From NCBI GenBank assembly GCA_900554175.1, contig USGK01000001.1, positions 1 through 64,000 of the forward strand: DNA of 64,000 nt. Reading direction: 5' to 3'. Positions 10,014 through 21,700 of the stretch are shown here, piece after piece. The notes below the pieces were generated by a model that made no database searches, had not been told where the DNA came from, and worked only from the letters and a program-made list of their open reading frames with translations. The first letter of the stretch is position 1; each line of letters starts with the position of its first letter. The stretch comes from an uncultured Clostridium sp. (GTDB lineage Bacteria > Bacillota > Clostridia > TANB77 > CAG-508). Position numbers and translations under genes: made by a program.

Positions 10014-10054
10014 TTCCCCAGAAAATTTAACTCATATTAAATTATGAAAATTGT
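10014..10054 (-). repeat. Right inverted repeat of the IS
   Basis: Reverse-complement partner of 8232-8272; the outer nine bases and the inner CTGGGGAA are identical. Between here and 10240 there is AT-rich DNA with a TTGACA at 10162-10167 and a TATAAT at 10179-10184, spaced too closely for a standard promoter, and no gene I can support. Confidence 0.8.
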
Positions 10055-10240
10055 ATAAAAAATATCTTTAAATAAATTTAATAAAAATATTGAATTTATT
10101 TATTAAAGATAATATAATAAACGAAGAAATAAGAAATAATTCTAGAAATAAATAAATTATTTTGACATTTGGAATTATTATAATTTTAGAAAGGAAATAT
10201 ACGTTGCAATGAAAATAACGTATAAATAGTATAACGATAT

Positions 10241-10402
10241 ATGCAAGTGAAAATAGGAGATATTAGGTTATTAAATATCACAGTTTTAAAAGATAAAAAA
10301 GAAATCTATAAGGGAAAAGCTGAGGATGCACCAAAAGAAATAAAAAATATGCAATATAATAAAATAGGATTTGAAGGTGTAGATGTAATTATTGAAATAT
10401 AA
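10241..10402 (+). CDS. Small hypothetical protein, 53 residues
   Basis: ATG at 10241 to TAA at 10400-10402. The translation begins MQVKIGDIRLLNITV and ends FEGVDVIIEI, with alternating hydrophobic residues suggestive of a small beta-rich fold. No good ribosome site precedes it; a better-spaced AAAGG precedes an ATG at 10209, but that frame stops after six codons. It may be the tail of a damaged gene next to the IS. A strong hairpin follows directly, which supports a transcribed unit. Confidence 0.4.
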   Translation: MQVKIGDIRLLNITVLKDKKEIYKGKAEDAPKEIKNMQYNKIGFEGVDVIIEI

Positions 10403-10403
10403 A

Positions 10404-10461
10404 AAAACTTACATTCAAAATATGCTGAAGCATAAAAATTAAATGTAAGTTTTCGTTTTTT
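10404..10461. terminator. Bidirectional terminator
   Basis: AAAACTTACATT (10404-10415) pairs with AATGTAAGTTTT (10442-10453); T- and A-runs flank both sides. It lies between the 53-residue ORF and the converging gene at 10460-10741, which overlaps its end by two bases. Confidence 0.7.
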
Positions 10462-10741
10462 AAGTTTTGGGATTATTATTTTTTTCATTATTAGGTTTAG
10501 ATGCTTTATTATTTTTTTTGTTTTTTCGTTTAAAGTGATCGTATATTGTTGATATAATGACTAAGGTTAATGCTCCAACGATAAAAACTAAAAAAATTAA
10601 AATATCGTCAATAATCCAACCACCAAATGTAGAAAACCAGGAAGACAAAATGGAGTGATGTTTTATTGCAACAAATAATATATACCCCAAAATTGTTATG
10701 CAAAAGAATAAGCATAACTTTTTTAAAACATTCCGGCCCAA
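10460..10741 (-). CDS. Unknown small membrane protein (contains an in-frame CGG)
   Basis: I do not recognise this 93-residue protein. It has two transmembrane segments (about residues 10-27 and 45-68) and a basic, Asn/Lys-rich tail. The start is TTG at 10741, 8 bases after AGGAGG. The third codon is CGG (10735-10733) in the zero frame, and a +1 shift there would hit a stop within three codons. It is thus one of only two apparently ordinary CGG codons in the window, unless translation begins elsewhere. Monocistronic, converging on the unit to its left. Confidence 0.5.
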   Translation of the reverse strand: MGRNVLKKLCLFFCITILGYILFVAIKHHSILSSWFSTFGGWIIDDILIFLVFIVGALTLVIISTIYDHFKRKNKKNNKASKPNNEKNNNPKT

Positions 10742-10887
10742 AATAAAGGCCTCCTTTCTGTGTAAAATATAAATATATTTAATATATAATAGCACAAAAT
10801 AAAAGAAAAAGCAATATTTCTTAAAAAATATGTTAAGTAATTTTAGAGTATGCAATTATATAAAAATTTATAAAAGGGAGAAAAAAT

Positions 10888-13800
10888 ATGCAATGGACAG
10901 ATGAACAAAAAAATGCTATTTATTTAAAAGATAATAATATACTAGTAGCTGCAGCAGCAGGCAGTGGAAAAACGGCTGTATTAGTAGAAAGAATAATAAA
11001 TAAAATAGTTAATGAAAATATAGATATAGACAAACTTTTAGTTGTTACATTTACAAATGCAGCAGCTTCAGAAATGAGAGAAAGAATATTAAAAGCTATA
11101 TATAAAAAGCAAGATGAAAGTGAAAAACAAGAAGATGTAGAAAATCTTCAAAAACAAATAAATTTACTTAATAAAGCCAGTATATGCACAATAGATTCTT
11201 TTTGCCTTGATATAATCAGGAATAATTTTTATGAATTAAATATAACACCTAATTTTAGAATAGCAGATACAGCTGAAACAGAACTTTTAAAACAAGAAAC
11301 ACTAGAAGAATTATTTGAAAAAAAATATGAAGAAAAAAACGAAGATTTTCAAAAATTAATAAAGACTTATACAAGTTATAGGGATGATACACCACTTAAA
11401 GAATTGATTTTGAAAATTTATACATATATTGAGTCAAGTCCATTTCCAGAAGAATGGTTAGAAGAAAAAATAGAAATGTTTAATATTGAAAATGTTAATA
11501 TGGATTTTGCAAAAACAAAATGGGGCGAAATTTTGCTTAAAGATGTAAATGATGAATTAATTGATTCAATTGCAGCATTAAACACCCAAATGAATAGACT
11601 ATCAGTTGAAAAGGACTTAGAAAAATTTGTATTATTGATAAAACAGGATATTTCTCAACTCGAATTGTTAAAATCAAATTTAGATTCATGGGATAAATCT
11701 TTTAGTTTAGCAAATTCAATAGAATTTGGAAGGTGGCCATCTAACAAAATATTATCAGAAGCAAAAGAAAAGGCTAAAAAAGTTCGAGATGAAGTAAAAA
11801 ACAAATTAAAGAAAAAAATCGATAAAATCTTTATTTCAAATTCAAACGAAGCATGTCAAGATATAGTTGATATGTATAATGTTTTAAGAAAACTAAAAAA
11901 CGTCATAATAGAGTTTGACAAAGAATTTTTTAAGAAAAAGCAACAAAAAAATATATTAGATTTTACAGACATAGAACATCTAGCATTAAAAATTCTTATA
12001 AATAAAGAAGGAGAAAAAATCATAAAAACAGATGTTGCTAAAAGATATGAAGAAAAATTTACAGAAATAGCAATAGATGAATATCAAGACAGCAATCTTG
12101 TTCAAGAATATATTTTAACAGCTGTATCAAATGGAAAAAATATTTTTATGGTTGGAGATGTAAAACAAAGTATATATAAATTTAGACAAGCTATGCCGGA
12201 GCTATTTTTAAATAAATATAAAACATACAAATTAACAAATGAAAATTTAAAAGATATAGGAATAAAAATACAACTTTTCAAAAATTTTAGAAGTAGAAAA
12301 AATGTATTAGATTTCACGAATGTTATATTTGAAAATATAATGAGTGAGAATCTAGGAGATATTAATTATACAGAGGAAGAGTATTTAAATTTAGGAGCAA
12401 ATTTTGAAAACTCAAAAGAAAATTTAAAAACAGAAATTGATATAATAAACATAACAGAAGAAACAGATTCTAATTTTGAAATAAAAAAGTATTCAAATGA
12501 AGATGACGAAGATGATGAAGAAAAAGAAGAGAATGAAAAAGTGGAAGATGTAGAACTTGAAGCTAGATTTGTGGCAAGAAAAATACAAGAATTAATAGAG
12601 AACAGATTTCAAATATATGATAATAAGAATGGAGTTTTTCGAGATATAAAATACAAAGATATTGTAATTCTTTTAAGGTCTACAAAAATAAAAGCACCTA
12701 TTTTTGAGAAAGAATTAATAAATTTAGATATTCCAGTTTTTTCAGATACTTCAAGTCAATATCTTGATTCTTTTGAAATAAAAACAATAATGTCACTTTT
12801 AAAAATTATAGATAATCCAATGCAAGATATTCCACTTGTAATGGTGATGCGTTCAAGTATAGGAAAGTTTACAGATAATGAACTTTTAGAAATAAGATTG
12901 GCAGGAGGAGATGAATTTTTTTATACAGCAATGCTAAAATCTAGGTTAAGTGTTGATGATAGTTTAAGAAAAAAAATAGATGACCTCTTGAATAATATAG
13001 AAAAATGGAGAAGAGAGGAAAAATATTTAGGACTTGATGAGTTAATATGGAATATATATGAAGATACTGGATTTTTAAATTATGTTGAATTATTACCAAA
13101 TGGGAATCTAAGAAAAGCTAATTTACAAATGCTATTTGAAAGAGCTAAACAGTATGAATCTGCAAGTTTCAAAGGACTATTTAATTTTATAAATTTTATA
13201 GAAAAATTATCGTTAAGTAGTGGAGATTTAGGAGCAGCAAAATTGATTGGAGAAAATCAAGATGTTGTAAGAATAATGAGTATTCATAAAAGTAAAGGAC
13301 TTGAATTTCCAATAGTTTTTCTATCAGGTACAGGAACAGGTTTTAATTTAATGGATTTAAATAATGATATCTTATTACATCAACATCTTGGAATAGGAGC
13401 AAAATATATTGATTATGATATGCAAATAAAATATGATACTTTAAGTAAAATGGCTTTACGATATAAATTACATGAAGAAACACTTTCAGAAGAAATGAGA
13501 GTATTATATGTTGCTTTGACAAGAGCAAAAGAAAAAATATTTATAACTGGTGTTGTGAAAAAATATGAAGATGAACACGAAAAAATGCAAGAATTAATTG
13601 ATATGTATAAGATAAAGAATGGAAAAATAAATCCTATACTTCTAAAAAAATACAAAAGATATATTGATTGGATTATGTTGATTTTTATGTATAATAAAGA
13701 TTACATGAAAGAAATTGCAGAATTAAATATAATAAAGAAAGAAGAGTTATTAAACCAAAATAAAAAAGAAGAGCAAGATGATAAAAAATTAGATGTAGAA

Positions 13801-14613
13801 AAATTTATAGAACAATGTGTACAGGAATCTGATGAAAAGGAGGTTCAAAAAATAAAAAAAATTGTAGAATATGAATATCCTTATTTAGATTCGGTAAAAA
13901 TACCAACAAAAACTTCAGTAACAGCTGTTGTTCATGACAAGGTTATTAATAATATAAAATATAGTGATGAAAGTGATTTTAAATTATCAGATGATCTTTA
14001 TAAGAAAAATTTGGATATAGATTATGAAGATGATATATTAAATGAAAAAGAAGTGGAAATTCCAGAGCCAATGTTCTTAAAGGGGACTGAGGAGGAAAAA
14101 ATTTCTTCAAGTAAAAAAGGAACGCTAATACATTTATGTATGAAAAATTTAGATTTTACAAAAGAATATGATATAGAAAAAGTAAAAAAATTGATAGATA
14201 GCTTATTTGAAAAAAAGATAATAACAGAAAAAGAAAGAGATGCAATTAATCCATTTGGAATTTTGAATTTTACAAAAACTGGTATATTCAAAAGTCTAAA
14301 AAATGCAAAAGAAATACATAAAGAAGAGCCGTTTTATATAAATGTAAAAGCAAAAGATGTAACCAAAACTAATGCAGAAGAATATATTTTGACACAGGGA
14401 ATTATAGATTTATATTATGTAGATGAAAAAGATAGATTAATTCTTTTGGATTATAAAACAGATTTTGTAAAAGAAGGACAAGAGGAAATATTAATAAAAA
14501 GACATAAAAAACAATTGTATTTATATAAAGAAGCACTTGAAGGAGCATTAAATAGGAAAGTTGATAAAGTATATGTCTATTCAGTTACACTGGGAAAAGA
14601 AATAGAAATTTAA
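10888..14613 (+). CDS. addA: ATP-dependent helicase/nuclease subunit A
   Basis: AddA is the UvrD-like helicase plus RecB-type nuclease of the AddAB double-strand-break resection complex; it has 1241 residues, as expected. Walker A is AAAGSGKTAVL near residues 22-32, with TFTNAAASEM, DEYQDSN, VGDVKQSIYKFRQA, IMSIHKSKGLEFP and RVLYVALTRAKEK as the remaining helicase motifs. The C-terminal nuclease shows GTLIHLCM and GIIDLYYVDEKDRLILLDYKTD. The start has AAAGGGAG 7 bases upstream. The partner addB, usually immediately upstream, is not in this window; upstream lie an orphan gene and the IS. Confidence 0.96.
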   Translation: MQWTDEQKNAIYLKDNNILVAAAAGSGKTAVLVERIINKIVNENIDIDKLLVVTFTNAAASEMRERILKAIYKKQDESEKQEDVENLQKQINLLNKASICTIDSFCLDIIRNNFYELNITPNFRIADTAETELLKQETLEELFEKKYEEKNEDFQKLIKTYTSYRDDTPLKELILKIYTYIESSPFPEEWLEEKIEMFNIENVNMDFAKTKWGEILLKDVNDELIDSIAALNTQMNRLSVEKDLEKFVLLIKQDISQLELLKSNLDSWDKSFSLANSIEFGRWPSNKILSEAKEKAKKVRDEVKNKLKKKIDKIFISNSNEACQDIVDMYNVLRKLKNVIIEFDKEFFKKKQQKNILDFTDIEHLALKILINKEGEKIIKTDVAKRYEEKFTEIAIDEYQDSNLVQEYILTAVSNGKNIFMVGDVKQSIYKFRQAMPELFLNKYKTYKLTNENLKDIGIKIQLFKNFRSRKNVLDFTNVIFENIMSENLGDINYTEEEYLNLGANFENSKENLKTEIDIINITEETDSNFEIKKYSNEDDEDDEEKEENEKVEDVELEARFVARKIQELIENRFQIYDNKNGVFRDIKYKDIVILLRSTKIKAPIFEKELINLDIPVFSDTSSQYLDSFEIKTIMSLLKIIDNPMQDIPLVMVMRSSIGKFTDNELLEIRLAGGDEFFYTAMLKSRLSVDDSLRKKIDDLLNNIEKWRREEKYLGLDELIWNIYEDTGFLNYVELLPNGNLRKANLQMLFERAKQYESASFKGLFNFINFIEKLSLSSGDLGAAKLIGENQDVVRIMSIHKSKGLEFPIVFLSGTGTGFNLMDLNNDILLHQHLGIGAKYIDYDMQIKYDTLSKMALRYKLHEETLSEEMRVLYVALTRAKEKIFITGVVKKYEDEHEKMQELIDMYKIKNGKINPILLKKYKRYIDWIMLIFMYNKDYMKEIAELNIIKKEELLNQNKKEEQDDKKLDVEKFIEQCVQESDEKEVQKIKKIVEYEYPYLDSVKIPTKTSVTAVVHDKVINNIKYSDESDFKLSDDLYKKNLDIDYEDDILNEKEVEIPEPMFLKGTEEEKISSSKKGTLIHLCMKNLDFTKEYDIEKVKKLIDSLFEKKIITEKERDAINPFGILNFTKTGIFKSLKNAKEIHKEEPFYINVKAKDVTKTNAEEYILTQGIIDLYYVDEKDRLILLDYKTDFVKEGQEEILIKRHKKQLYLYKEALEGALNRKVDKVYVYSVTLGKEIEI

Positions 14614-14631
14614 ATTAATTGCATTGAAAAA

Positions 14632-14656
14632 AATTCCCCACTTTTTAGTGGGGAAT
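14632..14656 (-). terminator. Terminator of the tsaE-tsaB-rimI operon
   Basis: AATTCCCCAC pairs with GTGGGGAATT around a 5-base loop. Read on the minus strand the hairpin is followed by a T-run, so it mainly ends the minus-strand operon; it also lies just after addA. Confidence 0.8.
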
Positions 14657-14679
14657 TAAATAATTATCTTAGATAGATA

Positions 14680-15132
14680 TTAGCATAGAACTTTACTCAT
14701 AAGGACTGCATCTTGATCATTGTAATATTTTTTCCTTAAACCTACTTGTTCAAATCCAAATTTTTTATATAGATTAATTGCTATAATATTTTTCTCGTTA
14801 ACTTCTAAATTAATTTTTTTACATCCTGACTTGCTGGCTAAATCAATAAGTATAGCCATTAAGAAAAAGGATAATTTTTGTCCTCTACAATTTTTTTTAA
14901 TGACAATATTAGTAATGTCAGCTTCATCTAAAACAATAGAGATTCCTGCGAATCCAACAATTTTATCATTAATTTTAAGAGTATAAATTGTTGAAGAATC
15001 AGATTCAATTTCTTGCTTTAAAATATTAGAATTCCAAAAATCATCAAAATCATTTAAAAGACTAGTTTCGATTGTTTTTAAATCGTGTAAATTCATTTTA
15101 TTTATTGATATATCATTAGTTTTTAAATTCAT
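14680..15132 (-). CDS. rimI: GNAT acetyltransferase RimI-like
   Basis: A 150-residue GNAT-fold N-acetyltransferase; RimI acetylates the N-terminus of ribosomal protein S18 in E. coli. Acetyl-CoA motif A is NIVIKKNCRGQKLSFFLM (the classical R-x-x-G-x-G/A is here RGQKLS), followed by LEVNEKNIIAINLYKKFGFEQVGLRKKYY, which is characteristic of RimI. It overlaps the end of tsaB by 17 bases. The genes tsaE-tsaB-rimI form one minus-strand operon, an arrangement common in Firmicutes, where tsaD usually follows; tsaD is not here. Confidence 0.9.
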   Translation of the reverse strand: MNLKTNDISINKMNLHDLKTIETSLLNDFDDFWNSNILKQEIESDSSTIYTLKINDKIVGFAGISIVLDEADITNIVIKKNCRGQKLSFFLMAILIDLASKSGCKKINLEVNEKNIIAINLYKKFGFEQVGLRKKYYNDQDAVLMSKVLC

Positions 15133-15820
15133 TTTTTTCTTTTGCCTCCATCATAATTTCTGCTTGAGATTTACGTAAATACATAGGAAGCAAATCTTCA
15201 CAAAGATTATTATTCTCAGTATATGTATTTAAACCTGCTAATGCCAAGTTATCAGAAGAAATATTTTCAAAGTTGAATGAACTTAGAGGAAAATATTCTA
15301 AAATCTTTTCTTTGTATATTTTGCTGCCATCACCTACAAAAGTTAGTTCATATTGTAATTTTAAATTTTGTAATTCCTTCAAAAGATCATCAATATTGTT
15401 TATATCAAAATCTCTACGAAGAATATATTTTCCATCAATATTTTCAAAAATTGCAGAGTAACAGTTAGCATTTTTTGCATCAATAAGAGCACAAATTACA
15501 CCATTTTCTTTTTTGTTGTAACACAAAGTTTCAAGTGAACTTATTCCAATAGCAGGTATATTTAGAGCATCTGAGAAAGCTTTAGCAGTTGCAATTCCGA
15601 TTCTTATTCCTGTAAAAGATCCAGGGCCTTTGTCACATACAATAAGATCAATATCTTTAAGCTTAAAATTAAGATTATCAAATAATTTTTTTATAAGTGG
15701 CATTAATGTTTCGGAATGTGTTAATCCATTATTTAGAGAAATGCTTTTTAGTATATTTTTATCTTCTAAAATAGATACACCACAAATTTTTCCTGATGTT
15801 TCTATACTTAATATTTTCAA
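15116..15820 (-). CDS. tsaB: tRNA t6A biosynthesis protein TsaB
   Basis: TsaB (YeaZ) is the scaffold partner of TsaD in making threonylcarbamoyladenosine at tRNA position 37. It has 234 residues and an ASKHA-fold N-terminus: MKILSIETSG..., then LTHSETLMPLI and DKGPGSFTGIRIGIATAKAFS, the family signatures. The start overlaps the tsaE stop by 4 bases, indicating translational coupling. Confidence 0.95.
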   Translation of the reverse strand: MKILSIETSGKICGVSILEDKNILKSISLNNGLTHSETLMPLIKKLFDNLNFKLKDIDLIVCDKGPGSFTGIRIGIATAKAFSDALNIPAIGISSLETLCYNKKENGVICALIDAKNANCYSAIFENIDGKYILRRDFDINNIDDLLKELQNLKLQYELTFVGDGSKIYKEKILEYFPLSSFNFENISSDNLALAGLNTYTENNNLCEDLLPMYLRKSQAEIMMEAKEKNEFKN

Positions 15821-16294
15821 TTTAATTCCTCCCTTAGTTTTTCTAATATTTTTTCATATTTTTCTCCATATGCTATAAAATTTAATATACGTTTATTATT
15901 ATTTTCAAAATCCTTTTTTATATTTATTTCTATATAATTTTTAGGTAAAATGTCTTTTATGATTTCACCCCATTCAATTAAGCAAATACCTTTATCAAAA
16001 TATTCTTCTCCACCAATTTCATAAAACTCATCAGAATCTTCTAGTCTATAAACATCGAAATGAAAGATTTTGGTGTCTTTGTAAGAATATTCATTAACAA
16101 TATTAAAAGTAGGGCTTGAAATTTCATTTTCTAATCCATAATATGAAAGAAAACCTTCAGTAAATTTTGTTTTTCCAGCTCCGTAATTCGCCATTTAAAA
16201 CAATTACATCACCTTTAGTTAAAAGGCTAGCTAATTTATTTGCTATAGTTAGAGTTTCTAAAATTGATTTTGATTCTATTACCATATTATTCAT
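15817..16294 (-). CDS. tsaE: tRNA t6A biosynthesis ATPase TsaE, interrupted by a +1 shift at CGG
   Basis: TsaE is the P-loop ATPase that resets the TsaB-TsaD complex. It starts at ATG 16294 after AAAGG. The zero frame reads MNNMVIESKSILETL...GDVIVLNGEL and then meets CGG (16183-16181). Reading on in zero frame loses homology. Skipping the C gives GGA-GCT-GGA-AAA, restoring the Walker A NGELGAGKT (residues 34-42) and everything downstream (SPTFNIVNEY, FHFDVYRLED, LIEWGE), 158 residues in total. The break falls inside the P-loop of a normally essential gene, so it must be either decoded by +1 frameshifting or an artefact. Overlaps tsaB by 4 bases. Confidence 0.9.
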
Positions 16295-16492
16295 TTTTGT
16301 GCCTTTCTATATCTTTTGGTAGTGTTTATTAATATTATTAATATTTTATTGATAATATTAATATATTAATAAAAAGATACTGTTAGTATTTATTTTTTTA
16401 TATAAAAACAGAATAAATTTATAAATATAGTTCTTAAATTTATTTTTATGGTAATAATAATACTACAAAAATAAAAAATTATCAATACCTGA

Positions 16493-17833
<1,341 letters not shown>

Positions 17834-17840
17834 GAAAATC

Positions 17841-17869
17841 TTGCATTTTATTTGAAAAAGTGATATTAT
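17841..17869 (+). promoter_or_regulatory. Promoter of the trmL-ileS T-box operon
   Basis: TTGCAT (17841-17846), a 17-base spacer, TATTAT (17864-17869), directly before the T-box leader. Confidence 0.65.
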
Positions 17870-17875
17870 TATATG

Positions 17876-18156
17876 CATAAAATTAAAACGATAATTAAGG
17901 ACAATATAAATAATATAATAGCTTTTAGAGAGCCTTTTGTTAGCTGAAAGAAAGGTAAGTAAAAATTATTTATTATCACCTTAAAGTTGCAATTCTGAAA
18001 TTAAAATGATTTAAGACTAAGTTTTGCCGTAGAGTCTGCGTTAAAGACAAAGAGAGAGTAACAAATAAATTTATAATAAATAAAGGGTTACTAACTTAGG
18101 TGGTACCGCGGAAAGAGCCATTTCGTCCTAAATTTGGATGAAATGGCTTTATTTTT
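17876..18156 (+). promoter_or_regulatory. T-box leader of trmL-ileS
   Basis: The T-box motif AGGTGGTACCGCGG is at 18098-18111. The terminator stem pairs AAGAGCCATTTC-type sequence near 18113-18125 with GAAATGGCTTT near 18139-18149, followed by a T-rich run. Since ileS lies in the operon the tRNA sensed is presumably tRNA-Ile; the specifier codon was not resolved by eye. The first gene of the unit, trmL, starts just after the terminator. Confidence 0.92.
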
Positions 18157-18164
18157 ATATCGAA

Positions 18165-18680
18165 ATGGAGGCGAAGAAAATAAAAATACATATAGTAATG
18201 GTAGAACCAGAAATACCACAAAATACTGGAAATATTGCAAGAACTTGCGCAATTACAGGAGCTAAACTTCATTTGATACATCCACTTGGTTTTGATATTT
18301 CTGAAAAGTCAGTAAAAAGAGCAGGATTAGATTATTGGGATAAATTAGAATTAGAAGAACATGAGTCATTGGAGAAATTTTTAGAAAAATATCCACCTGA
18401 AAATTATAATATGTTTTTTGCTACAACTAAAGGAAAAAATGTATATTCAGATGTAGATTATTCAAAAATGGATGAGGTTTTTGTATTATATGGAAAAGAA
18501 ACAAAAGGATTACCTGAATGGTTATTAAAGAAGTATTTAAATACAAAAACAATTAGAATACCAATGTTACCAACTTTAAGATCACTTAATTTATCAAATT
18601 CGGTATGTGTTGTAACTTATGAAATACTTAGACAAAAGAATTTTGAAAATATGCAAGAAATAAGTGAATACTTTGATTAA
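18165..18680 (+). CDS. trmL: tRNA (cytidine/uridine-34-2'-O)-methyltransferase TrmL
   Basis: A SPOUT-class methyltransferase that methylates the wobble ribose of certain leucine tRNAs. Signatures: VEPEIPQNTGNIARTC at the N-terminus, FVLYGKETKGLPEWLL, and IPMLPTLRSLNLSNSVCVVTYEIL, the SAM-binding knot. The start is unclear. ATG 18165 has no ribosome site, since it follows the terminator tail; GGAGG at 18167-18171 would instead suit an in-frame ATA at 18180, which matches where homologues usually begin. Another ATG at 18138 lies inside the terminator stem. It is co-transcribed with ileS under an Ile-type T-box. Confidence 0.9.
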   Translation: MEAKKIKIHIVMVEPEIPQNTGNIARTCAITGAKLHLIHPLGFDISEKSVKRAGLDYWDKLELEEHESLEKFLEKYPPENYNMFFATTKGKNVYSDVDYSKMDEVFVLYGKETKGLPEWLLKKYLNTKTIRIPMLPTLRSLNLSNSVCVVTYEILRQKNFENMQEISEYFD

Positions 18681-18735
18681 AAAAGTTTTAATTAGCAATA
18701 TTAAAATATATTTAAAATAAAAAGGAGGAGATTTT

Positions 18736-21700
18736 ATGTATAAGAAAGTTGAATTACCTAAAGAAGGTTTTGTAGGAATGGAAAAAAATGTTGCAAAACT
18801 TTGGAAAGAAAAAGATATAGTAAAGAAAAACCTTGATAAAAATGAAGGAAAAGATTATTTTATGTTTTATGATGGACCACCAACAGCAAATGGAATGCCT
18901 CATGTTGGACATATCGAAACAAGAGTTATGAAAGATATAATCCCAAGATATAAAGTAATGAAAGGATACTATGTGCCTCGTAAAGCAGGATGGGATACTC
19001 AAGGATTACCAGTTGAACTTGAAATTGAGAAAAAGCTAGGCATTTCAGGAAAAGAGCAAATTGAAAAATATGGTGTAGAGAAATTTGTTAAAGAATGTAA
19101 AGATAGTGTTTTTCAATATGTTCATGTATGGGAAAAGATGACAAATCAAATTGGGTACTGGGTCGATATGGAACATCCTTATGTAACATATCATAATGAT
19201 TACATAGAATCTATTTGGTGGTGTATAAAAGAATTATGGAATAAAGGATTATTATATGAAGGTCATAAAGTAATGCCATATTGCCCAAGATGTGGAACAG
19301 CTCTTTCTTCACATGAAGTTGCACAAGGGTATAAAGATGTAAAAGATTTAACATGTATTGCTAAATTTAAAGTAAAAGAAAGTGAATTATTAGATAATGA
19401 TACATTTATTCTAGCATGGACGACAACTCCATGGACTTTACCATCTAATCTAGCACTTTGTGTAAATAAATCTTATGACTATGTTTTAGTAAAAGCAAAT
19501 ATCGGAACAGATGACGAACCTAAATTTGAAAAATACGTTTTGGCAAAAAAATTATTAGAAGCGGTTTTAAAAGAAACACCATATGAGATTTTAAAAGAAT
19601 TTAAAGGTGAAGAATTATTAGGAACAAAATATGAGAGATTAATGCCATTTGGTAAAGTAGAAGGAAAAGCATTTGTCGTAATTCATGGAGACTATGTTAA
19701 TCTAGAAGATGGTACAGGAATAGTTCATATCGCGCCAGCATATGGTGAAGATGATAGTTTAGTTTCTAAACAAAACGGAATTGCATTTATAAATTTAGTT
19801 GATAAATCAGGAAAATTTGTTCAGGAAGTTGAACCATGGGCAGGCAGATTTGTAAGAGATTGTAATGAAGATATCTGTAAATGGCTTGCAGACGAAAATA
19901 AATTATTTAGCAAAGAAAAACATTTGCACTCATATCCACATTGTTGGAGATGTGACACACCACTTCTTTATTATCCAAAAGAAAGTTGGTTTGTTAGAAT
20001 GACAAGTTTAAGAGATCAATTAGTTGCAAACAATAATAAAGTTAATTGGTATCCAGATACAATAAGAACAGGTAGATTTGGAAAATTCTTAGAAAATGTT
20101 ATAGATTGGGGAATTTCAAGAGATAGATATTGGGGTACTCCACTTCCAGTTTGGAAATGTGAATGTGGACATCAAGAATGTATTGGTTCAATAGAAGAAT
20201 TAAAAGAAAAGGCAGTTGATTGTCCAGATGATATTGAATTACATAAACCATATATAGACAATGTTCATTTAAAATGTCCAAATTGTGGTAAAACAATGAC
20301 AAGATTTAAAGAGGTTATAGATGTTTGGTTTGATTCAGGATCAATGCCTTTTGCACAATTACATTATCCTTTTGAAAATAAGGAATTGTTTGAAAAAGAA
20401 TTCCCAGCTGGATTTATTTCAGAGGCAATAGATCAAACAAGAGGATGGTTCTATACATTAACAGCACTTGGAACAGCTTTGTTTGGTAAGACACCATTTG
20501 AGAATTGTATAGTTTTGGGACACGTATTAGATGGAAAAGGTCAAAAAATGTCTAAATCAAAGAAAAACGGAGTTGATCCATTTTTACTATTAGATTCTGT
20601 AGGAGCGGATGCAACTAGATGGCATTTCTATACTTGTTCAGCACCATGGTTACCAACAAGATTATCTTTAGAAAGTGTACAAGAAACACAAAGAGGATTT
20701 TTGTCAACACTTTGGAACGTATATTCATTCTATGTTCTATATGCAGAAATTGATAAATTTAATCCATTAGAATATGCGAATTTTAAATCAGAAAATATAA
20801 TGGATAAATGGATAATATCAAAGTTGAATACACTTATAGGAGACATTGATAATAAACTTGAACATTATGATATAACAACATCTGCAATAGAAATCGAAGA
20901 ATTTACAGACAGTTTGTCAAATTGGTATGTAAGAAGAAACAGAGAGAGATTTTGGACACAGGAATTGACAGATGATAAAATAGGAGCATATGTAACTCTA
21001 TACGAAGTACTTGTTAAACTTGCAAAAGTTGCTGCACCATATGTACCATTTATGACAGAGGAAATTTATCAAAATTTAGTTGTAAGTTTAGACAAAAACG
21101 CTACAGAAAGTATACACCTATGTACATGGCCTGAAGTTCAGAAAGAGAAAATAGATAAAAAATTGGAAGAAGAAATGGATTTAGCATATAAGATTGTAAA
21201 ATTAGGAAGAAGTGCAAGAAATTCTGTAAATATTAAAAACAGACAGCCACTTTCTGAAATGCTTATATCTGTAAATAGTCTTCCTGAATATTACAGTGAT
21301 ATTGTAAAAGAAGAATTGAACGTAAAAAAGGTTGAATTAGGTGCAGATATGAAAGAATATGTTCATTTTGAAATCAAGCCTAATTTACCAGTCCTAGGAA
21401 GAAATTATGGAAAATTAATTCCACGTATTAAAGAAGAAATAGCTAAGTTTAATCAAATGGATCTTGCTGTAAAAATTCAAAATGGAGGAACAGAATACAT
21501 TCAAATTGATGATACAGAAATTGAACTTTCAAAAGAGAATCTTTTAATTACAATGCAAGGAAAAGAAGGATTTGCTTTTGCTGGAACAGGAGAAATGGGA
21601 GTGGTATTAGATACACATATTACTGAAGAATTAAAAGAAGAAGGAATGCTACGTGAAGTACTATCAAAAGTTCAAAATATGAGAAAAGATAGAGGTTTTG

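Larger units (their letters stand above)
8232..10054 (-). mobile_element. ISLre2-family insertion sequence
   Basis: About 1.8 kb bounded by imperfect inverted repeats (8232-8272 and 10014-10054, 34 of 41 positions matching by eye) and carrying one ISLre2-type transposase on the minus strand. No convincing target-site duplication was seen next to the repeats. The 8273-8415 stretch between left repeat and transposase end holds a small GGGGAATCCCC palindrome and nothing else I can name. Confidence 0.85.
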
